Of a DNA stretch of 64,000 nt, positions 1-7,566 are shown piece by piece. Both the position numbers and the translations under genes were made by a program. The stretch's first letter is position 1. Each line of letters opens with the position of its first letter. Where the stretch lies: contig VAWI01000012.1 in NCBI GenBank assembly GCA_005884005.1, positions 444 to 64,443 of the forward strand, given 5' to 3'. The stretch is from Actinomycetota bacterium (lineage in GTDB: Bacteria; Actinomycetota; Thermoleophilia; Gaiellales; Gaiellaceae). A model generated the notes under the pieces. It was given only the letters and a program-made list of their open reading frames with translations. It was not told the DNA's origin and ran no database searches.

Positions 1-342
1 CCCGGTTATCCCCGACCCCAAGCTTTGGGCGTAGTAGGACGCGGCGGTATCGGGCTTTGCTTTCAGATACTGGCGAACGTTGACGACCACGACATACTCC
101 GAGTCCGTCTCGAAAGCGTCCTCGTCCACGTCGTCGCGACCAGTCAGCAAAAGGGCAGGCGTCAGTCCTTCCCGACAGTCGTCTTTAACTAGACGCGTGA
201 GCGATTGTCCGCCCGGGAATTGGCGACGCCTGCTCGAAAACACGTCGCGCCAGCCAAAGTCGTAATAGATCCTGACGCCGTTGAGGCGAGTTGGACTGCC
301 CCTGAGGGTTTTTAAAGGGGGATCCCACGATTGAAGATCCAC
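1..342 (-). CDS. Hypothetical protein, N-terminal part, cut by the left edge
   Basis: An open frame runs leftward without a stop from an upstream stop at 445-447 to base 1, at least 114 codons from the GTG at 342. The reading looks like real protein: RIYYDFGWRDVF near the start, then a Thr/Leu/Asp-rich stretch and SEYVVVVNVRQYL. I recognise no family. Possible starts are GTG 396, TTG 348 and GTG 342; none has a good ribosome binding site, so the start is a guess. Base composition is slightly less GC-rich than in its neighbours, which may point to acquired DNA. The rest of the gene lies outside the window. Confidence 0.5.
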   Translation of the reverse strand, partial: MDLQSWDPPLKTLRGSPTRLNGVRIYYDFGWRDVFSSRRRQFPGGQSLTRLVKDDCREGLTPALLLTGRDDVDEDAFETDSEYVVVVNVRQYLKAKPDTAASYYAQSLGSGITG

Positions 343-873
343 GGCCAAAAGGTATCGGGCGGAGCGTGACTTTGGGCAACGCCGAGCGAAAGTCACCCAA
401 AAAAGTCGGTCTTCGGCGCAGCGCCCCCGCCCGCATGGGACTCCCTAGAGCCCGAGTTGTCCCTTTCGCGTCTGGCTTCGAGCACCCTTTAGCGCTCGCT
501 TCTCATAGACCGTGGTGGCGGTCTTTTGGTGGCCGATTGGGGAAGCGGTATCGTCTATCGGATCCAGGCCGCCAGTCGCCCATAAGCATCCGGGGGCGCT
601 CATCCGCCCGAAACGTTGTCAGGCTTCTTGACGCAGTGGCAACAGTACGGTCCCGTAAGCGCGAGTCCGTTCACTGGAGCGAACGTGCAGGTTGGTTACG
701 GGCGTAGTCGAACGCGATTCGTATTCGTGCGAGTCGTCACGATCTGTGCGATCATCTCCCTGCGTTAGAACCTCGCGCGGTTGCGGCAGGAAACCTTCCG
801 TACTCGAACTGGGCTCTGGTGTAGAGCGGGAGCCCTCCCTCTCTCCTGATTCCCACGTGAGGAGATGCAGGAC
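343..873. other. About 530 bp with no convincing gene
   Basis: Short open frames on both strands show no recognisable protein, no ribosome binding sites and no coherent codon use. The stretch is less GC-biased than the rest of the window and may be decayed sequence plus the promoters of the two flanking genes, which are transcribed away from each other. Confidence 0.5.
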
Positions 874-1836
874 ATGACAATGCATCGAACGCTCGCCGCT
901 GGCTTCGCCGTCGCTGCGCTCGCGGCCGCCGGCTGCGGCACGAATTCAGGCAACATCGCGGCGCCGTCGACGCCAACCCAGACCGTCACGCAGACGGTCA
1001 CGGTGTCGAAGGCCGCGCCAGCTCCGGTTGTGCGCGCCCCTAGGCCGGTCACACCGACCTATACGAGCTTCAGCGGCAGCTACATCAGCGTCGACTATCC
1101 GGACAGCTGGAACGTCGATTCGAGTGAGGCCGCCAAGGGCGGCTATCTCGACACCACCATTCGGGACCAGACGAACCCGGCGCTGATGCTGCGAGTCGAT
1201 CTGACGCCAAGTAGCTCTGCCGGCGATCTTGCCGCGACCGCCCAGCAAGTCGAGCAGTCGCTCGTTTCACAAGCCGGCTACCGCGTGTTTCGTTACAGGC
1301 CGAGTAGCTATCAGGGCTTGGCCAGCGTCGACTGGGAGTTCCTAGTCAGCGAGCACGGCGTCCTCCTCCACAAGCAGGACACGTTCTTCGTCGACGCGAG
1401 CGGCGACCAGATCGCGATCCTGACTGAGGCGCCGGCCGATCTCTACCCGAGCTGGCGCTCTGCTTTCGCACATATCCGTAGCTCCCTAACCACTGTCGGC
1501 GCCGCCCCGGTCGCGCCGCCTGCGGCGAGTCCGGTCAGCTTCTGCGACACCCATGCCTGCATCGACAACTTCGACGCTGGCGGTGGCTACATCGTTCAGT
1601 GCGACGACGGCATGTGGAGCCACTCCGGCGGCCTTTCCGGCGCCTGCTCTTATCACGGCGGCGAGAGCGGCAATGTCTACTCGGGCAGCAGCGGCTCCTC
1701 GTTGGGCAGCTCTGGGTCGAGCTCAGGCGGCGATCTTGGGCCAGGGAACGGAAGCACGGTCACCTGCGCCGATGGCTCGATTAGTCACTCGGGAGGAATT
1801 CAGGGCGCCTGCTCACACCACGGCGGCGTCGGTTAG
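874..1836 (+). CDS. Lipoprotein with PsbP/DUF1795-like domain and two DUF3761-like repeats
   Basis: Start at ATG 874, nine bases after GAGGAG (859-864); an earlier in-frame ATG at 865 touches that site and is less likely. A short hydrophobic signal ends in a lipobox (LAAAGC), so the product should be lipid-anchored outside the membrane. Residues about 65-200 resemble the PsbP-like/DUF1795 fold: a YISVDYPDSW-type opening strand, then an amphipathic segment and DTFFVDASGDQIAILT. The C-terminal third holds two related Cys/His modules, each ending GACSYHGG or GACSHHGG, like DUF3761, separated by a Gly/Ser linker. Function is unknown; a sensing or binding role at the envelope is a guess. Confidence 0.75.
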   Translation: MTMHRTLAAGFAVAALAAAGCGTNSGNIAAPSTPTQTVTQTVTVSKAAPAPVVRAPRPVTPTYTSFSGSYISVDYPDSWNVDSSEAAKGGYLDTTIRDQTNPALMLRVDLTPSSSAGDLAATAQQVEQSLVSQAGYRVFRYRPSSYQGLASVDWEFLVSEHGVLLHKQDTFFVDASGDQIAILTEAPADLYPSWRSAFAHIRSSLTTVGAAPVAPPAASPVSFCDTHACIDNFDAGGGYIVQCDDGMWSHSGGLSGACSYHGGESGNVYSGSSGSSLGSSGSSSGGDLGPGNGSTVTCADGSISHSGGIQGACSHHGGVG

Positions 1837-2032
1837 GCAAAAAAGGCCTGGCATTCGGCCGAACGTCAGTAGGCGGAGCGTCGGTCTTAGTGCAGGCATC
1901 CGCGGTGCTCGGAGCTCGATCAATTCCGACGGCCGGCGTACGACTTCGGTCGCGATTCCCGGTAGCGGCTTGTCCTACCGCTCCCAGCGTGGCCTTCGCG
2001 CTCGCCCGTCGGGGCGGGGACCCTTCCACGCG

Positions 2033-2161
2033 GTGCGGACGACGTCGCTGCTTCTGCTCTTGCTCTACGCACTTGCGGGGAAGGTGGTCTTCTTCACGAT
2101 CCTGGGAGCAGCCGTCGTCTCGGGGATCGTCTTGGTAACTCGCCGCCGGAGCCGCGTATGA
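2033..2161 (+). CDS. Possible small single-pass membrane protein (42 aa)
   Basis: A GTG-initiated frame encodes a short basic start, two hydrophobic runs (SLLLLLLYALAG and FFTILGAAVVSGIVLV) and a basic RRRSR tail, the pattern of a tiny inner-membrane protein. A GC-rich hairpin followed by T's lies directly downstream (2164-2186). No strong ribosome binding site is seen, so this could be chance. It lies between the lipoprotein gene and the tRNA-Ala region. Confidence 0.3.
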   Translation: MRTTSLLLLLLYALAGKVVFFTILGAAVVSGIVLVTRRRSRV

Positions 2162-2162
2162 A

Positions 2163-2231
2163 GCGCCCGCTTTGCGGGTCTTTTTCTTGTGGAGCTAGCC
2201 GGACTCGAACCGGCGACCTCCTGGGTGCGAT
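2163..2231 (-). repeat. Duplicated tRNA-Ala 3' half plus terminator
   Basis: This 69-bp stretch matches 2313-2381 at an offset of exactly 150 bp: a CCCGC-loop-GCGGG hairpin with T run, then the T arm and 3' acceptor strand of the tRNA-Ala gene with one mismatch in the tRNA part. It stops in the anticodon stem, so it is not a tRNA gene. The 81 bp between copies holds a short direct repeat (CTTGACCAAAACTTGACCA) and no gene. It resembles an attachment-site scar of an integrative element, or belongs with the other partial duplications in this window. Confidence 0.8.
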
Positions 2232-2306
2232 GAGTCCCTTCCGCGGCTACTTGACCAAAACTTGACCACGGGCGGTTTTCGCAGTTTTTCGTCGCCAATT
2301 CAGAGA

Positions 2307-2330
2307 ACAAAAAGGCCCGCTTAGCGGGCC
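2307..2330 (-). terminator. Rho-independent terminator of tRNA-Ala
   Basis: Read on the minus strand, a GGCCCGC-TAA-GCGGGCC hairpin followed by five T's begins ten bases after the tRNA-Ala 3' end. Confidence 0.75.
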
Positions 2331-2338
2331 TTTTGCTT

Positions 2339-2412
<74 letters not shown>

Positions 2413-2435
2413 GGGCGGGCGAAGTGTAGCCGCCT

Positions 2436-2741
2436 CTACGGCGAGGCTGGAGACCCGGAGCCGGCGCCGCGCTTCTCGTTCAGGCGGCCGGAGCGAATCG
2501 TCTCGGCCATGTCGCTCGACTCCTCACGGTAGATGGAGCCGTCCTCGAACTCGATCCACGGGAACTTCTTCTGGCCCGTGCGCTCGATCGTCCGGATCCG
2601 GCTGGACTTGCGCCGGGCCGAGCCCTCCTTGACGACCTCATACTCGATGCCCTCGTCATCGAGCGCGTTCTGGACTCGCCAGCACGGGTGCGCGCCGAAC
2701 TTCGCCCACATGCCGCTGCATCTATGCAGCTTGATCGCCAT
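2436..2741 (-). CDS. Glutaredoxin/GST N-terminal-like thioredoxin-fold protein
   Basis: 101 residues. The N-terminus has a thioredoxin-fold layout: a first beta strand (IKLHRC), then HPCWRVQNALDDEGIEYEVV as in glutaredoxin-like and GST N-terminal domains, and later KKFPWIEFEDGSIYRES, where a cis-proline and the closing strand would lie. There is no CxxC motif; the two cysteines are Cys8 and a single one in HPCW, so classical dithiol reductase activity is doubtful. The start codon overlaps the stop of the upstream O-methyltransferase by one base (TGATG), so the two are translationally coupled. Function is unknown beyond the fold. Confidence 0.7.
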   Translation of the reverse strand: MAIKLHRCSGMWAKFGAHPCWRVQNALDDEGIEYEVVKEGSARRKSSRIRTIERTGQKKFPWIEFEDGSIYREESSDMAETIRSGRLNEKRGAGSGSPASP

Positions 2742-3385
2742 CAGCCTTCTCCCTTCGGACGGATGAGCGTGATGCCGTCACGCACCGTCAGCACTACCGA
2801 CGTCACCCTTGGGTCGGTTTTGACGTGCTCGTTGAAGCCCTTGATCGCTCGGGTGCCCTCGTCGTCGGTGGGCTCCAGGACGCGACCACTCCAGAGCGTG
2901 TTGTCGGCGGCTATGAATCCGCGCTCGCTCAGCCGCGGCAGCACGGCCTCGTAGTAGTTCACGTAGTTCGGCTTATCGGCATCGATGAAGACGAAGTCGA
3001 ACTCGCCTTCGAGCTTGACGATCGTCTCCAACGCGGGACCGAGGTGGATCTGGATTCGGTCGGCATACGGGCTCTGCTCGATGTAGCGGCGCGCAACGCC
3101 GGCGCGGCTCTCGTCCACCTCGCAGGTGTCTATACGGCCCCCCGGCGGCAGGCCCGCCGCCATCGAGAGGGCCGAATACCCGCTGTAGGTGCCGAGCTCG
3201 AGCACTCGCCCGGCACCGCTTGCGTAGACGAGGAGCTCGAGGAAGCGGCCCTCGACCGTCCCCGTGAGCATCTGTGGAGACTCGAGCGTTTCGCGCGTTT
3301 CCTGCGCGAGCGCGGCGAGGAGCGGCTCCGGCGGCGTGGTGTGCTCCTCCGCGTAGTGCTCGATCGGATCGGGGACGATCGGCAT
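2741..3385 (-). CDS. SAM-dependent O-methyltransferase, caffeoyl-CoA OMT type
   Basis: 214 residues, the usual length for the class I cation-dependent O-methyltransferase family (Methyltransf_3). The SAM-binding loop is ELGTYSGYS (63-71), the acidic end of strand 2 is CEVDES (about 88-93), and the metal/substrate site is FIDADKPNY (133-141) with DN at 161-162. Family members methylate catechol-like hydroxyls with SAM and Mg2+; the substrate here is unknown. It is the first gene of a two-gene operon with the glutaredoxin-like protein and is divergent from the winged-helix gene, 22 bp away. Confidence 0.9.
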   Translation of the reverse strand: MPIVPDPIEHYAEEHTTPPEPLLAALAQETRETLESPQMLTGTVEGRFLELLVYASGAGRVLELGTYSGYSALSMAAGLPPGGRIDTCEVDESRAGVARRYIEQSPYADRIQIHLGPALETIVKLEGEFDFVFIDADKPNYVNYYEAVLPRLSERGFIAADNTLWSGRVLEPTDDEGTRAIKGFNEHVKTDPRVTSVVLTVRDGITLIRPKGEG

Positions 3386-3407
3386 CGCCGGAATGTAGCT
3401 TGCCGCC

Positions 3408-4445
3408 GTGGCGGCGAGCAGGCGGGTGCTGACTCAGCGCGAGCTGAATCGAGCCGTGCTGGCGCGCCAGTTGCTGCTCGAACGCGCGAAGCTCCCGCTG
3501 CCCCGCGCCGCGGAGCGGATCGCCGGCCTGCAGACCCAGTACGCGCCTTCCGGCTACGTCGGCCTTTGGTCGCGACTGGAAGGATTCGAGCGGGACGACT
3601 TGACCCGGGCGCTCGAGCGGCGGAACGTCGTCCAGGCGATGATGATGCGGAACACCATCCACATCGCCTCGAAGCGGGATTACTGGCCTTTGATTCTCGC
3701 GATTCGGGCGGAGCGGAAAGCCTGGTCGCGGCGGGTCCAGCGTGCCAGGGACAGCGAGCTCGAACGCGCCGCGGAGAAGCTCCGCAAGGCGCTCGCCGGC
3801 GGACCCCTCACCTTGAACGAGATGAAGGCGCTCGGCGCCGACGTCTGGCGGCCCGGCGCCGCGATCTGGCTCGAGCTCGTCCGCGTGCCGCCCTCCGGGA
3901 CGTGGGAGCGCCGCCGGGCCGATCTGTACGGCCTCGCCGAGAAGTGGCTTGGTCCGCCGCCCAAGCTGTCGGAGGACGAGGCAGTCGACCACCTCGTGCG
4001 CCGTTACCTCGGCGCATTCGGGCCCGCTCCCCGCACGGACATCGCCGGCTGGGCCGGCATGCGCGTCGGGTCAGTGACTCCCGCGCTCGAACGTCTGAAG
4101 CTCAGGCGCTTCGTCGACGAAGCCGGGCGCGAGTTGCTCGACGTGCCTGGGGCGCCCTTGCCGCATCCCGACACCGAGACACCGGTCCGTTTTCTGCCGA
4201 CGTTCGACGCAACGCTCCTCGTACACGCCCGCCGGGCTGGGCTTCTACCGGAGAGGTACCGGTCGCGGATCTTCCACAGCAAGGCTCCCCAGTCCTTTCC
4301 GACATTCCTCGTCGGCGGCGCGGTCGCAGGCACATGGCGCTACCAGGACGGGCGGATTCGGCTTGACCCGTTCGAGCGGCTCTCTCGTGCGACAACGCAA
4401 GAGCTCGAGGAGGAAGCCGAGCGGCTAGCCGCGTTCCACGCGTGA
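3408..4445 (+). CDS. Winged-helix DNA-binding domain protein (HTH_42/YcaQ-related)
   Basis: 345 residues with GTG start. It begins LTQRELNRAVLARQLLLER and continues with RIAGLQTQYAPSGYVGLWSR, both typical of the HTH_42 (DUF1006) family, three successive winged helices. Some relatives (YcaQ/AlkX, AlkZ) are DNA glycosylases acting on crosslinked or alkylated bases through a QxQ-type motif; here GLQTQYAPSGY carries a comparable LQTQ. DNA repair is therefore plausible but the shorter actinobacterial family is mostly uncharacterised. The 3' end overlaps the convergent MBL gene by 21 bp. Confidence 0.8.
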   Translation: MAASRRVLTQRELNRAVLARQLLLERAKLPLPRAAERIAGLQTQYAPSGYVGLWSRLEGFERDDLTRALERRNVVQAMMMRNTIHIASKRDYWPLILAIRAERKAWSRRVQRARDSELERAAEKLRKALAGGPLTLNEMKALGADVWRPGAAIWLELVRVPPSGTWERRRADLYGLAEKWLGPPPKLSEDEAVDHLVRRYLGAFGPAPRTDIAGWAGMRVGSVTPALERLKLRRFVDEAGRELLDVPGAPLPHPDTETPVRFLPTFDATLLVHARRAGLLPERYRSRIFHSKAPQSFPTFLVGGAVAGTWRYQDGRIRLDPFERLSRATTQELEEEAERLAAFHA

Positions 4446-5093
4446 GCCCCCGACGATCGCGTCCTCGCCACCGTGGAAGCGAACCCATGCCTTGCCCTTC
4501 CCGTCGTAGTCGGGCGACCAGACGACCAGCGTCGCCTCCCGGCCGCCGACGCGGACGCGCTCGGTTCCTTCCGGATCCTCGCCGCGCCAGACCCTGACGA
4601 ACGGGTTGCGCTCCCATTCTCGCCCAATCGTCGTCTCGTCGGTGTGACCGGGCAGGACGCGCGTCTCCGGCGGCAGCCTCATCAGCACATCCATGACCGA
4701 CTCGCGAATCTGCGCGAAGTTCCCGCCGCCGACCGCGTCCTTGAAGAGGACGTCGCCGGTGAAGGCGGTCTCGCCGTTGCAGACGAAAGCCAGGTGATCA
4801 TCCTTGTGGCCAGGCGTCGGCAACGCCTCGAAGCGGAGGCCCCCCGTGTCCAGCGGACCCTTGACGATCTCGAGGCCGTAACGCTCGCGGAGCTCACCGT
4901 CGCCCGCGACATGATCGGCGTCCGCATGCGTCGTCAGCAGGTGCGTGACCATGAGGCCGAGCCGCTCGACGGCCTCGTGCAACGGCTCGAGCGGCGCGCC
5001 GGAGTCGACGAACACGCCGGTCCCGCCCTCGCGGTCCGCGATGAGATAGGCGTTCGACAGCCAGGCGGGATGCATGCTCCTTTCGACGATCAC
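4425..5093 (-). CDS. MBL-fold metallo-hydrolase (glyoxalase II-like)
   Basis: 222 residues from the GTG at 5093, chosen because relatives begin MIVERSMHP. The metallo-beta-lactamase signature is present but altered: HADADH at 56-61 instead of HxHxDH, so the second histidine is Asp58. Other ligands are in place: His96 (PTPGHKDDH), Asp114 (FTGDVLF), His150 (LPGHTDE). The fold usually hydrolyses thioesters, lactones or nucleotides with two Zn or Fe ions; substrate unknown. It is convergent with the winged-helix gene and divergent from pspA. Confidence 0.85.
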   Translation of the reverse strand: MIVERSMHPAWLSNAYLIADREGGTGVFVDSGAPLEPLHEAVERLGLMVTHLLTTHADADHVAGDGELRERYGLEIVKGPLDTGGLRFEALPTPGHKDDHLAFVCNGETAFTGDVLFKDAVGGGNFAQIRESVMDVLMRLPPETRVLPGHTDETTIGREWERNPFVRVWRGEDPEGTERVRVGGREATLVVWSPDYDGKGKAWVRFHGGEDAIVGGSRVERG

Positions 5094-5135
5094 CGCGGGT
5101 ACGCTACCTCCGCGAATCCGCAATGAGGAGGGCAA

Positions 5136-5864
5136 ATGGCCGGTCTGATGGGACGCACGATGACGATCATCAAGGCGAAGTACTCGAGGCTGCTCAACCG
5201 GGCGGAGAAGCCCTCCGAGACGCTCGACTACTCCTACGAGCGCCAACTCGAGCTACTCCAGAACGTGAAACGCGGAGTCGCAGACGTGGTCACGGCCAAG
5301 AAGCGTCTGCAGCTGCAGACGCAGACGCTCGAGCAGAACGTCGTCAAGCTCGACACGCAGGCGCGCCAGGCGGTTTCGCAGGGACGCGAGGACCTCGCCC
5401 GCCAGGCGCTGGAGCGCAAGTCCGCCGTCCAGCAGCAGCTCCAGGGGCTCGACGGCCAGATCAAGCAGCTCGAGGCGCAACAGGAAAAGCTCGTGGGGAG
5501 CGAGCAACAGCTGTCCACGCGCGTCGAGGCCTTCCGCTCCGAGAAGGAAGTGATCAAGGCCCAGTACTCCGCTGCGGAGGCGCAGGTGCGGATCGGCGAG
5601 GCCGCAACCGGAATCGGTGACCAGATGGCCGACACGGGTGCGGCGATCCAGCGCGCGCGGGACAAGACGCAGGAGATGCAGTCTCGCGCGGACGCGATCG
5701 ACGAGCTGACCGCGTCGGGCGCGCTCGAGGATTTCACCTCCGACCAGACGCCGCTCGACCGCGAGCTCGCACAGATGGCCTCGTCGTCGCAGGTCGACCA
5801 GGAGCTCGAGCAGCTGAAGAAAGAAGTCGCCTCGGGCGCCGGGCAGAAGGAGATCGAGAAGTAG
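5136..5864 (+). CDS. pspA: PspA/IM30 family membrane-stress protein
   Basis: 242 residues, nearly all alpha-helical coiled coil rich in Glu, Gln, Lys and Arg, with the amphipathic first helix MAGLMGRTMTIIKAKYSRLL that binds membranes in this family. PspA/IM30/Vipp1 proteins assemble into rings or rods (ESCRT-III superfamily) that support damaged cytoplasmic membrane. A strong GAGGAGGG site precedes ATG 5136. The facing operon htpX-pspAB lies just downstream on the other strand, the usual company of PspA in actinobacteria. An AACCTTTAGAAGGTT palindrome lies between the two convergent genes. Confidence 0.9.
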   Translation: MAGLMGRTMTIIKAKYSRLLNRAEKPSETLDYSYERQLELLQNVKRGVADVVTAKKRLQLQTQTLEQNVVKLDTQARQAVSQGREDLARQALERKSAVQQQLQGLDGQIKQLEAQQEKLVGSEQQLSTRVEAFRSEKEVIKAQYSAAEAQVRIGEAATGIGDQMADTGAAIQRARDKTQEMQSRADAIDELTASGALEDFTSDQTPLDRELAQMASSSQVDQELEQLKKEVASGAGQKEIEK

Positions 5865-5999
5865 CGTCTTTGGTGCACTTTCGCGCGCCAAGCGTCTGAA
5901 TTTCGCCGTTAGGCTCGGGAACGGTGTAAGCGGGGGTAGCCCCGCGTCTCGCGCGCGCGTGAACCTTTAGAAGGTTTAGCAGGGTCGCGGGTCGGAGTG

Positions 6000-6575
6000 C
6001 TACAGCGGCGCGTTGAACAGCCCGAACCAGCGTGACAGGTCCGGCTCGATCGGCAGCTCCTTCTCGAGCTTCGCCTTCAGCTCGAGCTCCTCGGCGTTGT
6101 CCCGCTCCTTCTCGCCCGTCGGAACGAACGGCCAGAAGGCGCCGCGCTTGTAGCCGTAGATCCAGTAGACGGTTTTACGGTCGCCGAACTTGGGCTCGAA
6201 CTTGAAGGCAGCCGCCAAGAGCTGCTCCCCGAAGCCCGCTTCCTCCAGGCCCTGAGCAACCGCGTGGATGGTCGTTACCTGATCTTCGAGGTCGGTGTCG
6301 CGGACGACGATCCATTCGTAGCCGAAGTCGTCCGATTTCCGCTCGAGCCGGGAGCCCGACTCGCCGGCGACCGCGTCCAGCACCTGCTGGAGGTCATTCT
6401 CGGCCCGGACGAACTCGCCGGCCGAGAGCGGCTTGAAGACGATCCCGCCCGCGCCCGCGGGCTTCAGCCCAAGCTCGGTATCGAGCGTCACGCGCGCGGT
6501 CGAAAGCGCGAACAGGCGCTCCTGAGCAGGGCTCTTGAGCTTCTTGCGGCCGAAGAGGACGTCGGTGAAGCCCAG
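6000..6575 (-). CDS. PspA-associated protein PspAB, apparent CTG start
   Basis: 191 residues if started at CTG 6575, giving GFTDVLFGRKKLKSPAQERL, which matches the usual start of this family; the next in-frame GTG (6491) would remove 28 well-formed residues. AGGAG (6583-6587) lies seven bases before the CTG and an in-frame stop lies nine codons upstream, so no ATG, GTG or TTG is available. The protein belongs to the family named PspAB in comparative genomics of phage-shock systems. It follows htpX by 51 bp and is probably cotranscribed. The molecular role is unknown; an adaptor in envelope stress is inferred from neighbours. Confidence 0.8.
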   Translation of the reverse strand: MGFTDVLFGRKKLKSPAQERLFALSTARVTLDTELGLKPAGAGGIVFKPLSAGEFVRAENDLQQVLDAVAGESGSRLERKSDDFGYEWIVVRDTDLEDQVTTIHAVAQGLEEAGFGEQLLAAAFKFEPKFGDRKTVYWIYGYKRGAFWPFVPTGEKERDNAEELELKAKLEKELPIEPDLSRWFGLFNAPL

Positions 6576-6626
6576 CCTACGGCTCCTGGTTGAAGATGCT
6601 CGTCATCGAGCGGCTGGACAGAAAGC

Positions 6627-7550
6627 CTAGGCCGCGATCGGCCGGCCCATCTCGCGCGAGATCTCGGCCAGGCGCTCCAGCCGCTGCTCGAGCGGCGGAT
6701 GTGTCGCGAACAGTGTCGCCGTGCGCTGCTTGACGCTTGCCGGGACGATGAAGAACGCATTCATCGACTCGACCTCGCGGAGGTCGCGTTGCGGGATCCG
6801 GAACATCTCGCTCGAGATCTTCTGTAGCGCGCTCATCAGGTGCTCGGGCGCGCCGGTGAGCAGCGCCGAGCCCCGGTCTGCCGCAAACTCGCGGTAGCGC
6901 GAGATCGCGAGGATCAGGATCTGGCTCAGGAAGTACGTGACCACGGAGACGAGCAGGACGATCAGCCACACCGGCACCGAGTTGTTGTTGTTCGAGTCCC
7001 GGCCGCCATAGCCGCCGAACATCCCCGCGTAGAGCCCGAAACGGGTCAGGACGCCGGCGAGCATCGCGAAGAAGCTCGCGACGGTCATGATCAGCACGTC
7101 GCGGTTGGCGACGTGCGAGAGCTCGTGCGCGAGCACGCCCTCGACCTCCTGCGGCTCGAGCCGCTCCCAGAGCCCGCGCGTGACCGCAACGGCGGCATGC
7201 GTGGGGTTTCGGCCCGTGGCGAACGCATTCGGAACGTCGGTGTCGATGATTGCGACCTTCGGCTTCGGCAGGTCCGCCATTGCGCACAGGCGCTCGATCA
7301 TGGCGTGCAGCTCCGGCGCCTGGTCGCGCTCGACGATCTTGGCACCCGAGGCCAGCAGGGCGAGCTTGGCCGAGGTGAAGTACTGGAACAGGGCGATGCC
7401 GATCACGATCACGAGCATCGGAATCAGGCCCACGCTCAGCACCTGGAAAAGAACGACGGCGAAGATGACGTAGAGCAACCCGAGCATCGATGCGGTGATG
7501 AACATCCGCAGCGAGAGCCCGGCGTCGCGACCGTAAGACTTGCGCTTCAT
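6627..7550 (-). CDS. htpX: Membrane zinc protease HtpX
   Basis: 307 residues. Two N-terminal membrane segments (about 15-58), then the M48 peptidase domain with HELSH at 142-146 (two Zn histidines and the catalytic Glu), a second hydrophobic hairpin and REFAADRGSA carrying the third zinc ligand. HtpX degrades misfolded membrane proteins at the cytoplasmic face. ATG 7550 is preceded by AAGGAAGG at nine to ten bases. It heads an operon with pspAB and faces pspA. The gene upstream on the other strand starts within about 20-30 bp, so the promoters overlap. Confidence 0.93.
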   Translation of the reverse strand: MKRKSYGRDAGLSLRMFITASMLGLLYVIFAVVLFQVLSVGLIPMLVIVIGIALFQYFTSAKLALLASGAKIVERDQAPELHAMIERLCAMADLPKPKVAIIDTDVPNAFATGRNPTHAAVAVTRGLWERLEPQEVEGVLAHELSHVANRDVLIMTVASFFAMLAGVLTRFGLYAGMFGGYGGRDSNNNNSVPVWLIVLLVSVVTYFLSQILILAISRYREFAADRGSALLTGAPEHLMSALQKISSEMFRIPQRDLREVESMNAFFIVPASVKQRTATLFATHPPLEQRLERLAEISREMGRPIAA

Positions 7551-7566
7551 TGAGAATCGGCCTTCC

